From positions 146,483 through 210,482 of the forward strand of contig CANNAC010000007.1 of assembly GCA_947502495.1 (NCBI GenBank): DNA of 64,000 nt. Reading direction: 5' to 3'. Positions 1 through 9,072 of this stretch are shown here, one piece after another. The DNA is from an uncultured Flavobacteriaceae bacterium (GTDB lineage Bacteria; Bacteroidota; Bacteroidia; Flavobacteriales; Flavobacteriaceae). The first letter of the stretch is position 1. Each line of letters starts with the position of its first letter. Below the pieces are notes generated by a model. The model was not told the DNA's origin. It searched no databases and saw only the letters and a list, made by a program, of their open reading frames with translations. The position numbers and the translations under genes are program-made.

Positions 1-64
1 TTGATAATTCATAGGAACTCATTTAGAGATAATTAAAACGAATATTAATTTATAAACCAAAACA

Positions 65-1480
65 ATGAAAACGTATCATACTATAATTGGAGGAAAACAA
101 ATTATTTCAAAAAACACATTCGAAGTTAAGAATCCAGCAACAGAAGAACTTATTGGTCATGCTCCAATTTCTACAAAAACAGATGTAGCGGAAGCGGTAG
201 CTGCAGCAAAAAAGGCACAACCTGATTGGGCTGCTCTAGACGATGATAAAAGAAAAGAATACATCATGAAAGTAGCAGAAGTGCTAACTAATAACACGGA
301 GGAATTAGCAACGTGGATTACAAAAGAACAAGGAAAGCCTCTTGGTGGACCAGGTTCTATGTTCGAGATGCAAGCTTGTGTAGGTTGGACTCAGGTTCCG
401 GCATCTTTAGACTTGCCTGTAGAAGTTGTTTTTGAAGATGAAACGAGACGCGATGAATTACATAGGAAAGCTATTGGTGTTGTAGGAGCGATTGCGCCAT
501 GGAATTGGCCCTTAATGATTGCTATTTGGCAAATCATTCCTGCGCTTAGAGTTGGAAATACAGTGGTTTTAAAGCCTTCTGAATACACAACAATTGGAAC
601 TTTAGAAATGGTTAGGATGATTAATGAAGTGTTGCCAGCTGGTGTTTTAAATACCATTAGCGGTCCGGGAGAAATTGGAGCAGAATTAGTTGGTAATAAA
701 GATGTCAAAAAAATAATGTTCACGGGTTCTAATAGTACAGGGCAAAAAATTATTGAAGCTTCTGCCGGTAATATGACACGTTTAACATTAGAATTAGGTG
801 GTAATGATGCAGCTATTGTTATGGAAGATGTAGATCCGAATGCAATTGCGGAAGGTTTATTCTGGGGAGCCTTTTTAAATATGGGACAAACTTGTGCCTG
901 TGCAAAACGTTTGTATGTGCACGAAAGTAAATATGAAGGTGTAATAAATGCACTTAGTGATTTGGCAGAAAAAATGCCAATGGGAAATGGTTTAGAAGAC
1001 GGAATTGTTTTAGGGCCAATTCAAAATAAAATGCAATATGATAAAGTAGTAGACTTAGTTGAAGATGCTAAGGCAAATAATGCCAGAATAGTTTGTGGTG
1101 GATCTCCTAAAGAAGGAAAAGGCTTTTTCTACCCAATTACTATTGTTGCGGATGTAGCAGACGGATTAAGGTTAGTGGATGAAGAACAGTTTGGTCCCGT
1201 TTTACCAATTATAAAGTATTCTAATATCGAAGAGGCTATAAAAAGCGCAAATAGATTGGAAGCAGGTTTAGGAGCTTCAGTTTGGTCTTCTAATTTGGAA
1301 GAAGCTAAAAAGGTAGCAGCAAGAGTTGAAGCTGGTACAGTTTGGATTAATCAGCATGGTGCAATTCATCCTATGGTGCCATTTGGAGGTGTTAAAGGTT
1401 CTGGTTATGGTGTAGAGTTTGGATTAGATGGTCTGAAATCAGTAACACAACCTCAGGTGATTAGTATTAATAAAGCTTAA
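65..1480 (+). CDS. NAD(P)-dependent aldehyde dehydrogenase of the amine operon
   Basis: A full-length (471 aa) aldehyde dehydrogenase superfamily enzyme, oxidising an aldehyde to its acid in the cytoplasm. Visible landmarks are the cofactor-binding PWNW motif (about 145-148), the general-base Glu in LELGGND (E243; Asn where many relatives have Lys) and the nucleophilic Cys in GQTC (C277). It is the first gene of a tight five-gene operon; the next gene starts 9 nt after its stop. Because an amine oxidase and an acyl-CoA-ligase-like gene follow, I infer that it oxidises the aldehyde released from the amine, as FeaB-type phenylacetaldehyde dehydrogenase does. The actual aldehyde cannot be read from sequence. 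The ATG at 65 is the natural start, since the lipid-free N-terminus aligns with family proteins. Confidence 0.9.
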   Translation: MKTYHTIIGGKQIISKNTFEVKNPATEELIGHAPISTKTDVAEAVAAAKKAQPDWAALDDDKRKEYIMKVAEVLTNNTEELATWITKEQGKPLGGPGSMFEMQACVGWTQVPASLDLPVEVVFEDETRRDELHRKAIGVVGAIAPWNWPLMIAIWQIIPALRVGNTVVLKPSEYTTIGTLEMVRMINEVLPAGVLNTISGPGEIGAELVGNKDVKKIMFTGSNSTGQKIIEASAGNMTRLTLELGGNDAAIVMEDVDPNAIAEGLFWGAFLNMGQTCACAKRLYVHESKYEGVINALSDLAEKMPMGNGLEDGIVLGPIQNKMQYDKVVDLVEDAKANNARIVCGGSPKEGKGFFYPITIVADVADGLRLVDEEQFGPVLPIIKYSNIEEAIKSANRLEAGLGASVWSSNLEEAKKVAARVEAGTVWINQHGAIHPMVPFGGVKGSGYGVEFGLDGLKSVTQPQVISINKA

Positions 1481-1489
1481 TTTCTTGAT

Positions 1490-2776
1490 ATGATTTACAA
1501 TAAGGCAATAGAAACATTACCCATAAAGGAGCTTCGAAAGTTGCAAAATGAACGTTTAGAAACCATGCTAAACCGAATTTATACGAAGGTGTCTTTTTAT
1601 AAAAATAAATTCGATGCACTTGGTTTGAAGCCAGGAGATATAAAAGGTGTTCAAGATTTGCATCGGTTACCATTTACAAAGAAAACCGATTTAAGAGATA
1701 ATTATCCATTCGGACTTTTCACTTGCGATGTGAGTAAGTTAAATCGTATTCATTGTTCTAGTGGTACCACAGGAAAGCCAACGGTTGTTGGTTATACTAA
1801 AAATGATTTAGATGTTTTTGATGAAGTAGTAGCGAGGTCCTTAGCATGTGCCGGAGCTAAACCAGGAATGCGTTTGCATAATGCATATGGTTATGGTCTG
1901 TTTACTGGCGGTTTAGGAATGCATGGTGGAGCAACAAAATTGGGTATGGCAGTTATACCGATATCTGGAGGAATGACAGATAGACAACTTCAGCTTTTAG
2001 AAGATTTTCAATCGGAAGTCATTTGTTGTACGCCTTCTTATGCGCAAACCATTGCAAATGAATGTGAGAAAAGAGGTATCGATACTTCTAGATTTAATTT
2101 GAAATATGCAATTCTAGGAGCAGAACCTTGGACAGACGGAATTCGAAAAGAAATAGAACAAAAACTAAATCTGAAAGCTACAAATATTTATGGCTTAAGT
2201 GAGATTATTGGTCCTGGTGTTTCTCAAGAAGATTATGAAGAACAAGGAACTGGAAGTTATATCTGGGAAGATCATTTTTATCCAGAAATTGTAGATAAAG
2301 ATACTGGTGAGCCATTGCCATATGGAGAAGAAGGTGTTTTAGTGATAACCACATTAACTAAAGAAGCCTTTCCGGTTTTGAGATATTGGACAAATGATAT
2401 TTGTAGTTTATCCTACGATCATAGTATAAAACGTACGCATGTAAAAATGAGTACCATAAAAGGGCGATCAGATGATATGTTAATCATAAGAGGTGTTAAT
2501 CTTTTTCATACACAAGTTGAAGATGTTATCTCTAATATAGAAGCGTTGTCTGCAAATTATCAGCTTATTGTAACCAAGCAAAATGCTATGGATACTGTAG
2601 AAGTGAAAGTAGAAGTGGTTAATAATGAACTGCTAAACAATGAAGAGCTGATTAAAAAATTCTCTAAAAAAATAAAAGATAACATTGGATTGTCTATGAA
2701 AGTTACCCTTCAGCCCGTAGGAGAAATACCTAGAAGTGAAGGTGGTAAATTAAGTAGAATTATAGATAAAAGATAA
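1490..2776 (+). CDS. Phenylacetate-CoA ligase family (PaaK-like) adenylate-forming enzyme
   Basis: A 428-residue AMP-forming ligase, the usual length of PaaK proteins. It carries the P-loop-like SSGTTGKPT (90-98), the adenine-site segment NIYGLSE (about 232-238) and the RYWTND region near 298, followed by a small C-terminal lid domain. The family activates aryl acids to aryl-CoA through an acyl-adenylate. Placed 9 nt behind an aldehyde dehydrogenase and ahead of an amine oxidase, it would complete amine to aldehyde to acid to acyl-CoA. Phenylacetate is the most likely substrate, but a hydroxylated or other aryl acid is possible. No paaABCDE epoxidase genes lie in the window, so downstream catabolism would be encoded elsewhere. 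Confidence 0.85.
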   Translation: MIYNKAIETLPIKELRKLQNERLETMLNRIYTKVSFYKNKFDALGLKPGDIKGVQDLHRLPFTKKTDLRDNYPFGLFTCDVSKLNRIHCSSGTTGKPTVVGYTKNDLDVFDEVVARSLACAGAKPGMRLHNAYGYGLFTGGLGMHGGATKLGMAVIPISGGMTDRQLQLLEDFQSEVICCTPSYAQTIANECEKRGIDTSRFNLKYAILGAEPWTDGIRKEIEQKLNLKATNIYGLSEIIGPGVSQEDYEEQGTGSYIWEDHFYPEIVDKDTGEPLPYGEEGVLVITTLTKEAFPVLRYWTNDICSLSYDHSIKRTHVKMSTIKGRSDDMLIIRGVNLFHTQVEDVISNIEALSANYQLIVTKQNAMDTVEVKVEVVNNELLNNEELIKKFSKKIKDNIGLSMKVTLQPVGEIPRSEGGKLSRIIDKR

Positions 2777-2805
2777 AACTAACTAACTAACTAACCGAAT
2801 TAATC

Positions 2806-5289
2806 ATGAAAAAAAATAAAATAACTTTAGTTCTATTATTGCTAATTAATTTTGCGGGTTATGCGCAAAAACAAGTTGGTGGTAAAGTGACAGACCAAGA
2901 AACTAGTCAGCCTTTATTAGGTGTTAATGTTATAGTAAAAGGAACCTCAAAAGGAGTAGCTACCGATTTTGATGGGAATTATAGTATTGAAGTGAGCGAT
3001 AATGATGTTTTAGAATTTATATACCTAGGTTATAAACCAAGCACACTTGTAGTTTCAGATGGTGCGAACTATAACGTTAAGATGGAAGAATCTGCACAAT
3101 CCTTAGGGGAAGTGCTATTGACTTCTCGTAAAAAAGCAGAATACGCTAAAGATATTCCTATTAGTATTACAGCTATCGGAGCGAAAGAATTGAAAAAAAG
3201 TGGTTCTTTTGAGTTTAGTGATTATGCTTCAAAAGTGCCAAACTTATCTTTCGGTAAGCAAGGTGGTGGTGGAGATCTTGCAGATGGTAGAACTTCTAAT
3301 TCTATATCTATTCGGGGTATTACGGGTAATGCAACTACCGCTTTTTATTTAGATGAAGTGCCTTTGCCAGAAACCGTAGATCCTAAATTGGTAGATGTAA
3401 AACAAATTGAAGTTTTAAGAGGGCCACAAGGAACTTTATACGGTTCTAGTGCTATGGGAGGCGCGTTAAAAGTAATCACAAATGAACCTACAACTTATGC
3501 TTTTTCTGGTAATGCTGGTATGGAAGTGAGTTCTGTAGATGAAGGCGGTATTAATTACTCCGGAGATCTTACACTTAATATTCCTGTTGTTAAAGATAAA
3601 TTGGCGGTGCGTACCGTAGCGTTTTATAATTTTAAAAGCGGAATTTTTGATAAAGTGCCATTGACTTCCGAAGATACCCCGATTACCTTACTTAACGATA
3701 ACCATTCCTTATTAACCAAAACAAAGAAGGATGTGGATGATGAAACTACTTTTGGATTTCATCTAGGAGCAAAATGGACGCCAACAGAAAGACTAACCAT
3801 ACTTCCTAAATTTATTTATCAAAGTACAGAAGCAGATGGATATAATTTAGCAGATGCAGAACCAGGTAATTTTAATCAGGTACGATTTGCAGATATAGAC
3901 GAAAATTTTGAAGATAGATTTAGTAATTTAAGTTTAACCACAAAATATAAATTAGATAAGGGAGAATTCGTGCTAGCAATGTCTTCATTTGATAGATATT
4001 ATTATGAGAAAGAAGATTTTTCAGAATGGTTAACCTATACGGCTTTCGAGATTCCGCAATCTGATGATGCAGGATATCCAGTAGAGATATGGAGAGAAGC
4101 AGATTTTGAAAAGTTTGTAACAGAGTTTCGTTATGTATCTGATTTAGATGGTAAATTCAATTTTTCATCTGGTGTTTTTTATGCGAAAGAAAAGAGTAAT
4201 GAAAGAGGAGAAAGTTATTCCTCTGGTTTGGGAGAGTTTATAGGGGAAACGAGTCCGGAATTTGACTACGTTTATGAATTTGTGAATGGTGTAGAAATTA
4301 AGGAGATTTCTGTATTTACAGAGATGTATTATGATATATCTGATAAATTAAAAGCAACATTCGGACTGCGTTGGTTTGATGCGGAAAGTTCAAGGTCTAG
4401 AACGGTATTCTCTTCGCTGGTTTCTGGATATGAAGATATAACAGGAGATTTACCAGCAAATAAAGCTAGTGGTTTTAACCCGAAATTTGGTTTGAAATAC
4501 AAGTTCAATGATAATAATATGATGTATGTTAGTGCGTCAAAAGGATATCGTTTAGGTGGTGTTAACGGTGTTTTACCAGCGTACAGTGAATCGGAAGCTG
4601 TAGATCTTTTAGGTACAATAAACGTTCCAGCAACGTATAAGGATGATTATTTATGGAGTTATGAGCTTGGTGCAAAAACAGGGCTTTCTAATAAGAAGTT
4701 GTTAGTAAACGCTGCTCTTTTTTATAACGATTGGCATAACATTCAGCAAAGAACAAATTTACCAGTATCTGGATATAATTTTATAATGAATATTGATAAA
4801 GCATATAGTTATGGTCTAGAAATGGATGTACATGCATACCCAACAAGTCAATTAACATTATCTGGAAGTATTGGTTTAATCAAATCTGAAATTACAGAAG
4901 TAGGTGAAGATGCACATTTAACCGAAGCAGAAAATGGAGATGAAATATTACTTATCCCAGATGTTACTGCTTCTGCCACTGCCGAGTATAGGTTTAAAGC
5001 ATTTAGTAAAAAAGATATGTTTGTAAGAGCAGATCTTCAGCATTCTGGAACAAGATATAGTAACTATGATAGATCACCAGCGCGTACTTTAGATGCATAT
5101 ACATTATTGAATGCGAGAGTGGGAATTAGCTTAAATAAGTTTGATGTGTCTTTGTTTGCAAATAACTTGACCAATGAAAATGCTAACTTCGGAGATATTA
5201 TTTCTCTTGCAGCAGAATTAGAAGGCAGAACAAGATATGCAACAAGTAGACCTTTTACAGCGGGAATCTCTTTAAGAGCAAAATTCTAA
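2806..5289 (+). CDS. TonB-dependent outer-membrane receptor with carboxypeptidase-regulatory N-terminus
   Basis: An 827-residue receptor. It has a signal peptide ending near GYAQ, a CarboxypepD_reg-like beta domain (about 21-108; GGKVTDQETSQPLLGVNVIVKG), a plug domain (about 115-235, with RGPQGTLYGSSAMGGALKV), and a long beta-barrel ending in a phenylalanine-terminated strand (SLRAKF), as expected of outer-membrane barrels. The family imports large or scarce ligands using TonB energy. No SusD partner follows, so it resembles siderophore, metal or small-molecule receptors more than glycan systems. Located in the amine operon, it could import the amine substrate or copper; neither can be chosen from sequence. 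It follows the ligase gene by 29 nt. Confidence 0.88.
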   Translation: MKKNKITLVLLLLINFAGYAQKQVGGKVTDQETSQPLLGVNVIVKGTSKGVATDFDGNYSIEVSDNDVLEFIYLGYKPSTLVVSDGANYNVKMEESAQSLGEVLLTSRKKAEYAKDIPISITAIGAKELKKSGSFEFSDYASKVPNLSFGKQGGGGDLADGRTSNSISIRGITGNATTAFYLDEVPLPETVDPKLVDVKQIEVLRGPQGTLYGSSAMGGALKVITNEPTTYAFSGNAGMEVSSVDEGGINYSGDLTLNIPVVKDKLAVRTVAFYNFKSGIFDKVPLTSEDTPITLLNDNHSLLTKTKKDVDDETTFGFHLGAKWTPTERLTILPKFIYQSTEADGYNLADAEPGNFNQVRFADIDENFEDRFSNLSLTTKYKLDKGEFVLAMSSFDRYYYEKEDFSEWLTYTAFEIPQSDDAGYPVEIWREADFEKFVTEFRYVSDLDGKFNFSSGVFYAKEKSNERGESYSSGLGEFIGETSPEFDYVYEFVNGVEIKEISVFTEMYYDISDKLKATFGLRWFDAESSRSRTVFSSLVSGYEDITGDLPANKASGFNPKFGLKYKFNDNNMMYVSASKGYRLGGVNGVLPAYSESEAVDLLGTINVPATYKDDYLWSYELGAKTGLSNKKLLVNAALFYNDWHNIQQRTNLPVSGYNFIMNIDKAYSYGLEMDVHAYPTSQLTLSGSIGLIKSEITEVGEDAHLTEAENGDEILLIPDVTASATAEYRFKAFSKKDMFVRADLQHSGTRYSNYDRSPARTLDAYTLLNARVGISLNKFDVSLFANNLTNENANFGDIISLAAELEGRTRYATSRPFTAGISLRAKF

Positions 5290-5372
5290 GTGTTGTTATA
5301 GTTGCTAATTTGCTTAGGTGTAATTTGGCAACTTTAATTTTTTTAAAAGATTTTAATATAGAGTAAAAGAAT

Positions 5373-7379
5373 ATGAAAAAAATAAGAATAGTAATGCGTG
5401 TAAAAAAAATGTCTTTTGTGCTTCTAGCTATTTTGCTAAGCTTTAGTTCGTGTGATAAAACCGAACAAGAAACAAAGACGGAAAAATTTGAGGTAGTGGT
5501 GTCTAATGAAATTGTGCATCCTATGGATGCTTTAAGTCAGTTAGAATTAACAGCAGTAAAAACAATTCTTTTAGATGCTAAAAAAGTAAAAGAAGCATCC
5601 CGTTTTCCTGAGATTACCTTAATGGAACCTGAAAAAGAAGCAATGTATGCTTGGAAAGTAGGAAACGCTATCGAGAGACATGCGAATGTTGTTATTAGGC
5701 AAGATAAAAAGACTTACGAAGCCATTGTAGATATCACTAATGAAAAGTTGTTAGATTGGAAAGAGATAAGTAACGTACAGCCTGCATTGCTTATGGAAGA
5801 GTGGATGCAAGCTGGTGAGTTATGGAAGAAAGATAAACGCGTTATTGAAGCTTTAAGAAAACGTGGCTACACCAATTTGGATGAAGTCGCTGGTGCGCCA
5901 TTAACAACAGGTTATTTCGGAACAGAAAGTACAGATCAAAGACTTTTAAAGGTTTGGTTATTGGATGTAAAAGGAGTGAAAACAAATCTTTTTGCAAAGC
6001 CAATTAATGGCATTACTCCAGTTGTAGACGTAAATAAAGGAGAAGTTGTAGATGTTTTAATTGAAGAAATGGTAGCAAGAAATGATAAGGTTTATGATTA
6101 TGATGAAGCGTCTGTAGGTGCATATAAATTAAAACCAGTACTTATAACGTCACCGGAAGGAGATAATTTTTCGTTTAAAGATGGGAAAATTGAATGGGAT
6201 AGATGGAAGTTTCATTTTAGAATGGATAAGCGTTTTGGAGCAATCATTTCCTTAGCGGAATTTGACGGACAATCCGTAGCATATCAATTATCGGCAAATG
6301 AAATGTTTGTGCCTTATATGGATGCTGCTGAAGATTGGAAATATCGTTCGTACATGGATATTGGAGAATATGGTTTTGGTTTATTGTCCTCACCAATAGA
6401 ATTAGGAACCGATGTTCCTGGGAATGCAACCTTATTAAATGCTGTGATTCCTATGGATGATGGTACGCCATTATTACAAGAAAATGTAGTTGGTGTTTTT
6501 GAACGTAATACAGGAAGACCGCTTTGGAGGCATTCCGAGTTTTTAAACGGAACACATGAGAGTAGAGCCGAAGTGGAATTGGTAGTAAGAACCATTCCTG
6601 TAGTAGGAAACTATGATTATGTAATTGATTATGTTTTTAGTACTAAAGGTTTATTGAAAATAGAAGTAGGCGCAACGGGAATGGATGCTGCAAAAGCTGT
6701 GGAGTCTAAAACAATGGACGATCCTAAAGCAATGCACGAAACTAAGGTTGGGAATTTAATAGCGCCAAATTTAATAGGTGTTTTTCATGATCACTTTCTG
6801 TCATTTCGATTAGATTTAGATGTGGATGGTATTAACAATTCTTTTGCAACAGATGAGGTTGTGCCTGTGAAATACCCAAATAATTCAAGAAAAAGTGGTT
6901 GGGAAGTAGTAGAACATCCAGAATTAAAAGAAGGGCCAATTGTAGAAAGTAGTGAAGGGCATGATGGCTATTGGAAAGTGGTAAATAAAAATTCTAAAAA
7001 CAGTTTAGGACAATATAAAAGCTATCAAATATTAGGACATTCTTATTTGTCTGTTTTAGATGATGAAGATTTCCCTCAAAAAAGAGCAGCTTGGTCGAAA
7101 GAGCAACTTTGGGTAACGCCTTATGATAGGTCCGAATTGTACCCTTCTGGGAAATACCCAAATCAAAGCCAAGGAAAAGACGGAATCTTAAAGTGGGTAG
7201 CGCAAGATAGAAATATCAATAATGAAGATATTGTATGTTGGTATACTATGGGATTCCATCATATTTCATTACCAGAAGATTGGCCAGTTTTACCAACGGT
7301 TTGGCATTCTGTGACCTTGAGGCCGGCGAAGAGTTTTGATCGTAATCCAGCAATAGTTATCGGGAAACAAAATGAATAG
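5373..7379 (+). CDS. Copper-containing primary amine oxidase, predicted lipoprotein
   Basis: A 668-residue copper amine oxidase: RCH2NH2 + O2 + H2O to aldehyde + NH3 + H2O2. All core residues are visible: the topaquinone precursor in N-Y-D-Y (Y414), the catalytic base Asp in YMDIGEYGFG (D329), and the copper ligands H472 and H474 (HDH) and H630 in GFHHISLPEDWPVLP. The N-terminus has a hydrophobic segment and lipobox ending at C27 (LLSFSSC), so the enzyme should be a periplasmic or surface lipoprotein. Its neighbours supply the next two reactions and a copper chaperone. Its stop overlaps the start of the SCO gene by 8 nt, suggesting coupled translation. TynA-like phenylethylamine/tyramine oxidation is the favoured role. 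Confidence 0.93.
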   Translation: MKKIRIVMRVKKMSFVLLAILLSFSSCDKTEQETKTEKFEVVVSNEIVHPMDALSQLELTAVKTILLDAKKVKEASRFPEITLMEPEKEAMYAWKVGNAIERHANVVIRQDKKTYEAIVDITNEKLLDWKEISNVQPALLMEEWMQAGELWKKDKRVIEALRKRGYTNLDEVAGAPLTTGYFGTESTDQRLLKVWLLDVKGVKTNLFAKPINGITPVVDVNKGEVVDVLIEEMVARNDKVYDYDEASVGAYKLKPVLITSPEGDNFSFKDGKIEWDRWKFHFRMDKRFGAIISLAEFDGQSVAYQLSANEMFVPYMDAAEDWKYRSYMDIGEYGFGLLSSPIELGTDVPGNATLLNAVIPMDDGTPLLQENVVGVFERNTGRPLWRHSEFLNGTHESRAEVELVVRTIPVVGNYDYVIDYVFSTKGLLKIEVGATGMDAAKAVESKTMDDPKAMHETKVGNLIAPNLIGVFHDHFLSFRLDLDVDGINNSFATDEVVPVKYPNNSRKSGWEVVEHPELKEGPIVESSEGHDGYWKVVNKNSKNSLGQYKSYQILGHSYLSVLDDEDFPQKRAAWSKEQLWVTPYDRSELYPSGKYPNQSQGKDGILKWVAQDRNINNEDIVCWYTMGFHHISLPEDWPVLPTVWHSVTLRPAKSFDRNPAIVIGKQNE

Positions 7380-8022
7380 TAAAACAATAATAGTAGCAAT
7401 TAGCTTTTTGTTGTGTTTGGTGAGTTGTAATAATGCAGCTCACCAAAAACAGCAAGATGGAAGCAATCCGGAATTACCAATATTATCACCAAAAAAAGAT
7501 GGTAAATATCAAAGGATAGCAGATTTTGAATTTAAAAACCAATACAATCAAACTGTTACTCAAAATACGGTACAAGGAAAAATCTATATCGCAGAATTCT
7601 TTTTTACTAGTTGCCCGTCTATTTGTCCTATCGTTTCGGTGCAGTTAAAAGAAGTGTATACTACTTTTAAAGACGAAGCGAGCTTTGTGATTTTATCACA
7701 TTCTATAGATCCAGAAAACGATACGGTAAAGGTTTTACAAGATTACTATACAAATACATTAGGAATCGATACGCCTTCCAATTGGCAACTGTTAACCGGA
7801 GAAAAAGAAAAGGTGCACGACTTAGCGAACTTTAGCTATGGAACGGTTGTGTACGAAGATTTAGATCGATTAAAAGATAATATTATGCATAGTGGTGCAT
7901 TGTTGTTGGTAGATGAAAACGGATTAATTCGTGGGATGTATGATGGTAAAGATAATACACATACCAAACGATTAATTAAAGATGTAAAGCATTTGTTAGC
8001 AGCTTTAAAGGAAAAAAATTAA
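7372..8022 (+). CDS. SCO1/SenC/PrrC family copper chaperone lipoprotein
   Basis: A 216-residue thioredoxin-fold SCO protein with lipobox cysteine C19 (LVSC), copper-binding C81-x3-C85 (CPSIC) and the distal conserved His (H173 in IMHSGALLL). SCO proteins normally deliver copper to the CuA site of cytochrome oxidase or act as thiol reductases. Here the start codon lies inside the end of the amine oxidase gene, and no oxidase genes are near. The simplest inference is that it loads copper into the amine oxidase in the same compartment. It is the last gene of the operon and converges with the Lrp gene; the two coding regions overlap by 4 nt at their ends. Confidence 0.9.
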   Translation: MNSKTIIVAISFLLCLVSCNNAAHQKQQDGSNPELPILSPKKDGKYQRIADFEFKNQYNQTVTQNTVQGKIYIAEFFFTSCPSICPIVSVQLKEVYTTFKDEASFVILSHSIDPENDTVKVLQDYYTNTLGIDTPSNWQLLTGEKEKVHDLANFSYGTVVYEDLDRLKDNIMHSGALLLVDENGLIRGMYDGKDNTHTKRLIKDVKHLLAALKEKN

Positions 8023-8489
8023 AGCCCTAAATTAATCACGTTTGTTTCTTTTCCAGTAGAAAGTGTAATTAAACTTTGCACATTTCCGAGGTATGGAAGC
8101 AATGTGAGTTTTGATATGATAAAGGTTTCATAAGCCTCAATATCTTCTACTACTAATTTTAGTAAATAATCAAAATTTCCACTTATTCGATGGCATTCTA
8201 CGACTTCGGGGAAATTATTTATTTCTTTTACAAACTTCTCTAGGTAGCTTCTGGTGTGGCCTTGCAAAGTGATGCCTATAAATACGGTGAGTTTTAGTCC
8301 TATCTTCTTATTGTCTAAAACAGCAACGTATTTTTTAATATATCCTTCTTTTTCTAGTTTTTTAATTCGCTCAAAAATAGGTGAAGTTGTCATGCCTAAT
8401 TCTTTAGCAATACTTTTCGTGGTTCTATTGCTGTCCGTTTGAAGAATGTTTAGGATTTGTGTGTCAATTTTATCTAGTGTTTGAGACAT
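8019..8489 (-). CDS. Lrp/AsnC family transcriptional regulator
   Basis: A 156-residue protein with an N-terminal winged helix (about 1-60; DKIDTQILNILQTDSNRTTK then SPIFERIKKLEKEGYI) and a C-terminal RAM/AsnC ligand-binding domain with the usual GxxDYLL segment (GNFDYLLKLV). These regulators bind amino acids or related small molecules and usually act as octamers. It is convergent with the amine operon, so it is a candidate regulator of amine or aromatic amino acid use. The operator is not identifiable by eye. Confidence 0.88.
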   Translation of the reverse strand: MSQTLDKIDTQILNILQTDSNRTTKSIAKELGMTTSPIFERIKKLEKEGYIKKYVAVLDNKKIGLKLTVFIGITLQGHTRSYLEKFVKEINNFPEVVECHRISGNFDYLLKLVVEDIEAYETFIISKLTLLPYLGNVQSLITLSTGKETNVINLGL

Positions 8490-8656
8490 AAGGAAATAGT
8501 GTTTTTAATAGCTTCAAATGTAACTATAAAAGCAAAATAAACTTTATTTATTTATAATAAAAGAATTAAATTCTTTTCTGAATTAATTTACAAGTTTTTA
8601 ACAATCGAAAATCTTATTATATCTTATCTTTAATTCTTGAAATAAAAACAACTAGC

Positions 8657-8752
8657 TTGAAGAATTACGAATTAAAAATGCCTAAAATGGGCGAAAGTAT
8701 AACCAAAGTATCCAACTTCCTGCGTATGCAGGAATCTCATACTGTAAGGTAA
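8657..8752 (+). pseudogene. Severed 5' fragment of the E2 gene, now a 31-codon leader
   Basis: A TTG at 8657 opens a frame whose first 16 codons repeat the E2 N-terminus (KNYELKMPKMGESIT). The frame then runs into the GIY-YIG element and ends at a TAA (8750-8752) whose final base is the A of the nuclease ATG (TAATG). I read it as the original start of the E2 gene, cut off by the insertion and now serving as a leader that could couple translation into the nuclease. The original start may have been this TTG or a lost ATG. Whether the leader is translated is inference. Confidence 0.65.
8717..8734. repeat. Left hairpin of the GIY-YIG element
   Basis: Perfect 7-bp arms TTCCTGC/GCAGGAA around a GTAT loop, 12 bp after the left 40-bp repeat and 18 bp before the nuclease ATG. 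It matches the right hairpin except in the loop. The context GGAATCT resembles the dispersed GTCATTCC...GGAATC repeats elsewhere in the window. Confidence 0.85.
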
Positions 8753-9072
8753 TGCAGTTTTGGTATGTATACATCATGACTAATAAATCTAATGGGACAA
8801 TTTATATTGGAGTTACTGATGAGATACAAGAGAGAGTAAAAGAACATAAAATAAAATATAGACCCAATTCATTTACAGCCAAGTATAATTGTGATAAGCT
8901 AGTTTATTTTGAAGAGTATATTGCAGCTGCTCCTGCTATAATTCGGGAAAGGCAAATGAAGAAGTGGAAAAGAGGGTGGAAAGTAAAATTAATAGAGGCT
9001 ATGAATCCGAATTGGATAGATATATCAATAAATTGGAATTTAAACTATAATAAGTTTAGAAATGAAAGATAA
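8752..9072 (+). CDS. GIY-YIG nuclease family protein
   Basis: A 106-residue single-domain GIY-YIG protein with YVYIM (5-9) and YIG (18-20) forming the signature, the conserved Arg R28, H32 and the metal-site Glu E66 (REKQ-like IIRERQ), then NPNW. This is the small UvrC-like family that is abundant in Bacteroidota. The domain looks intact and catalytically competent. The start overlaps the upstream leader stop (TAATG), and the last 11 nt overlap the start of E2. The basic C-terminal tail (NLNYNKFRNER) runs past the usual domain end into the hairpin-proximal sequence. A role in mobility of its element is inference; many relatives have no known function. Confidence 0.88.
   Translation: MQFWYVYIMTNKSNGTIYIGVTDEIQERVKEHKIKYRPNSFTAKYNCDKLVYFEEYIAAAPAIIRERQMKKWKRGWKVKLIEAMNPNWIDISINWNLNYNKFRNER

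Noticed and set aside
1..64. Search for an ECF or housekeeping promoter of the amine operon
   Set aside because: Only 64 bp are available, and no convincing TAnnTTTG or TGTTAAC motif was seen.
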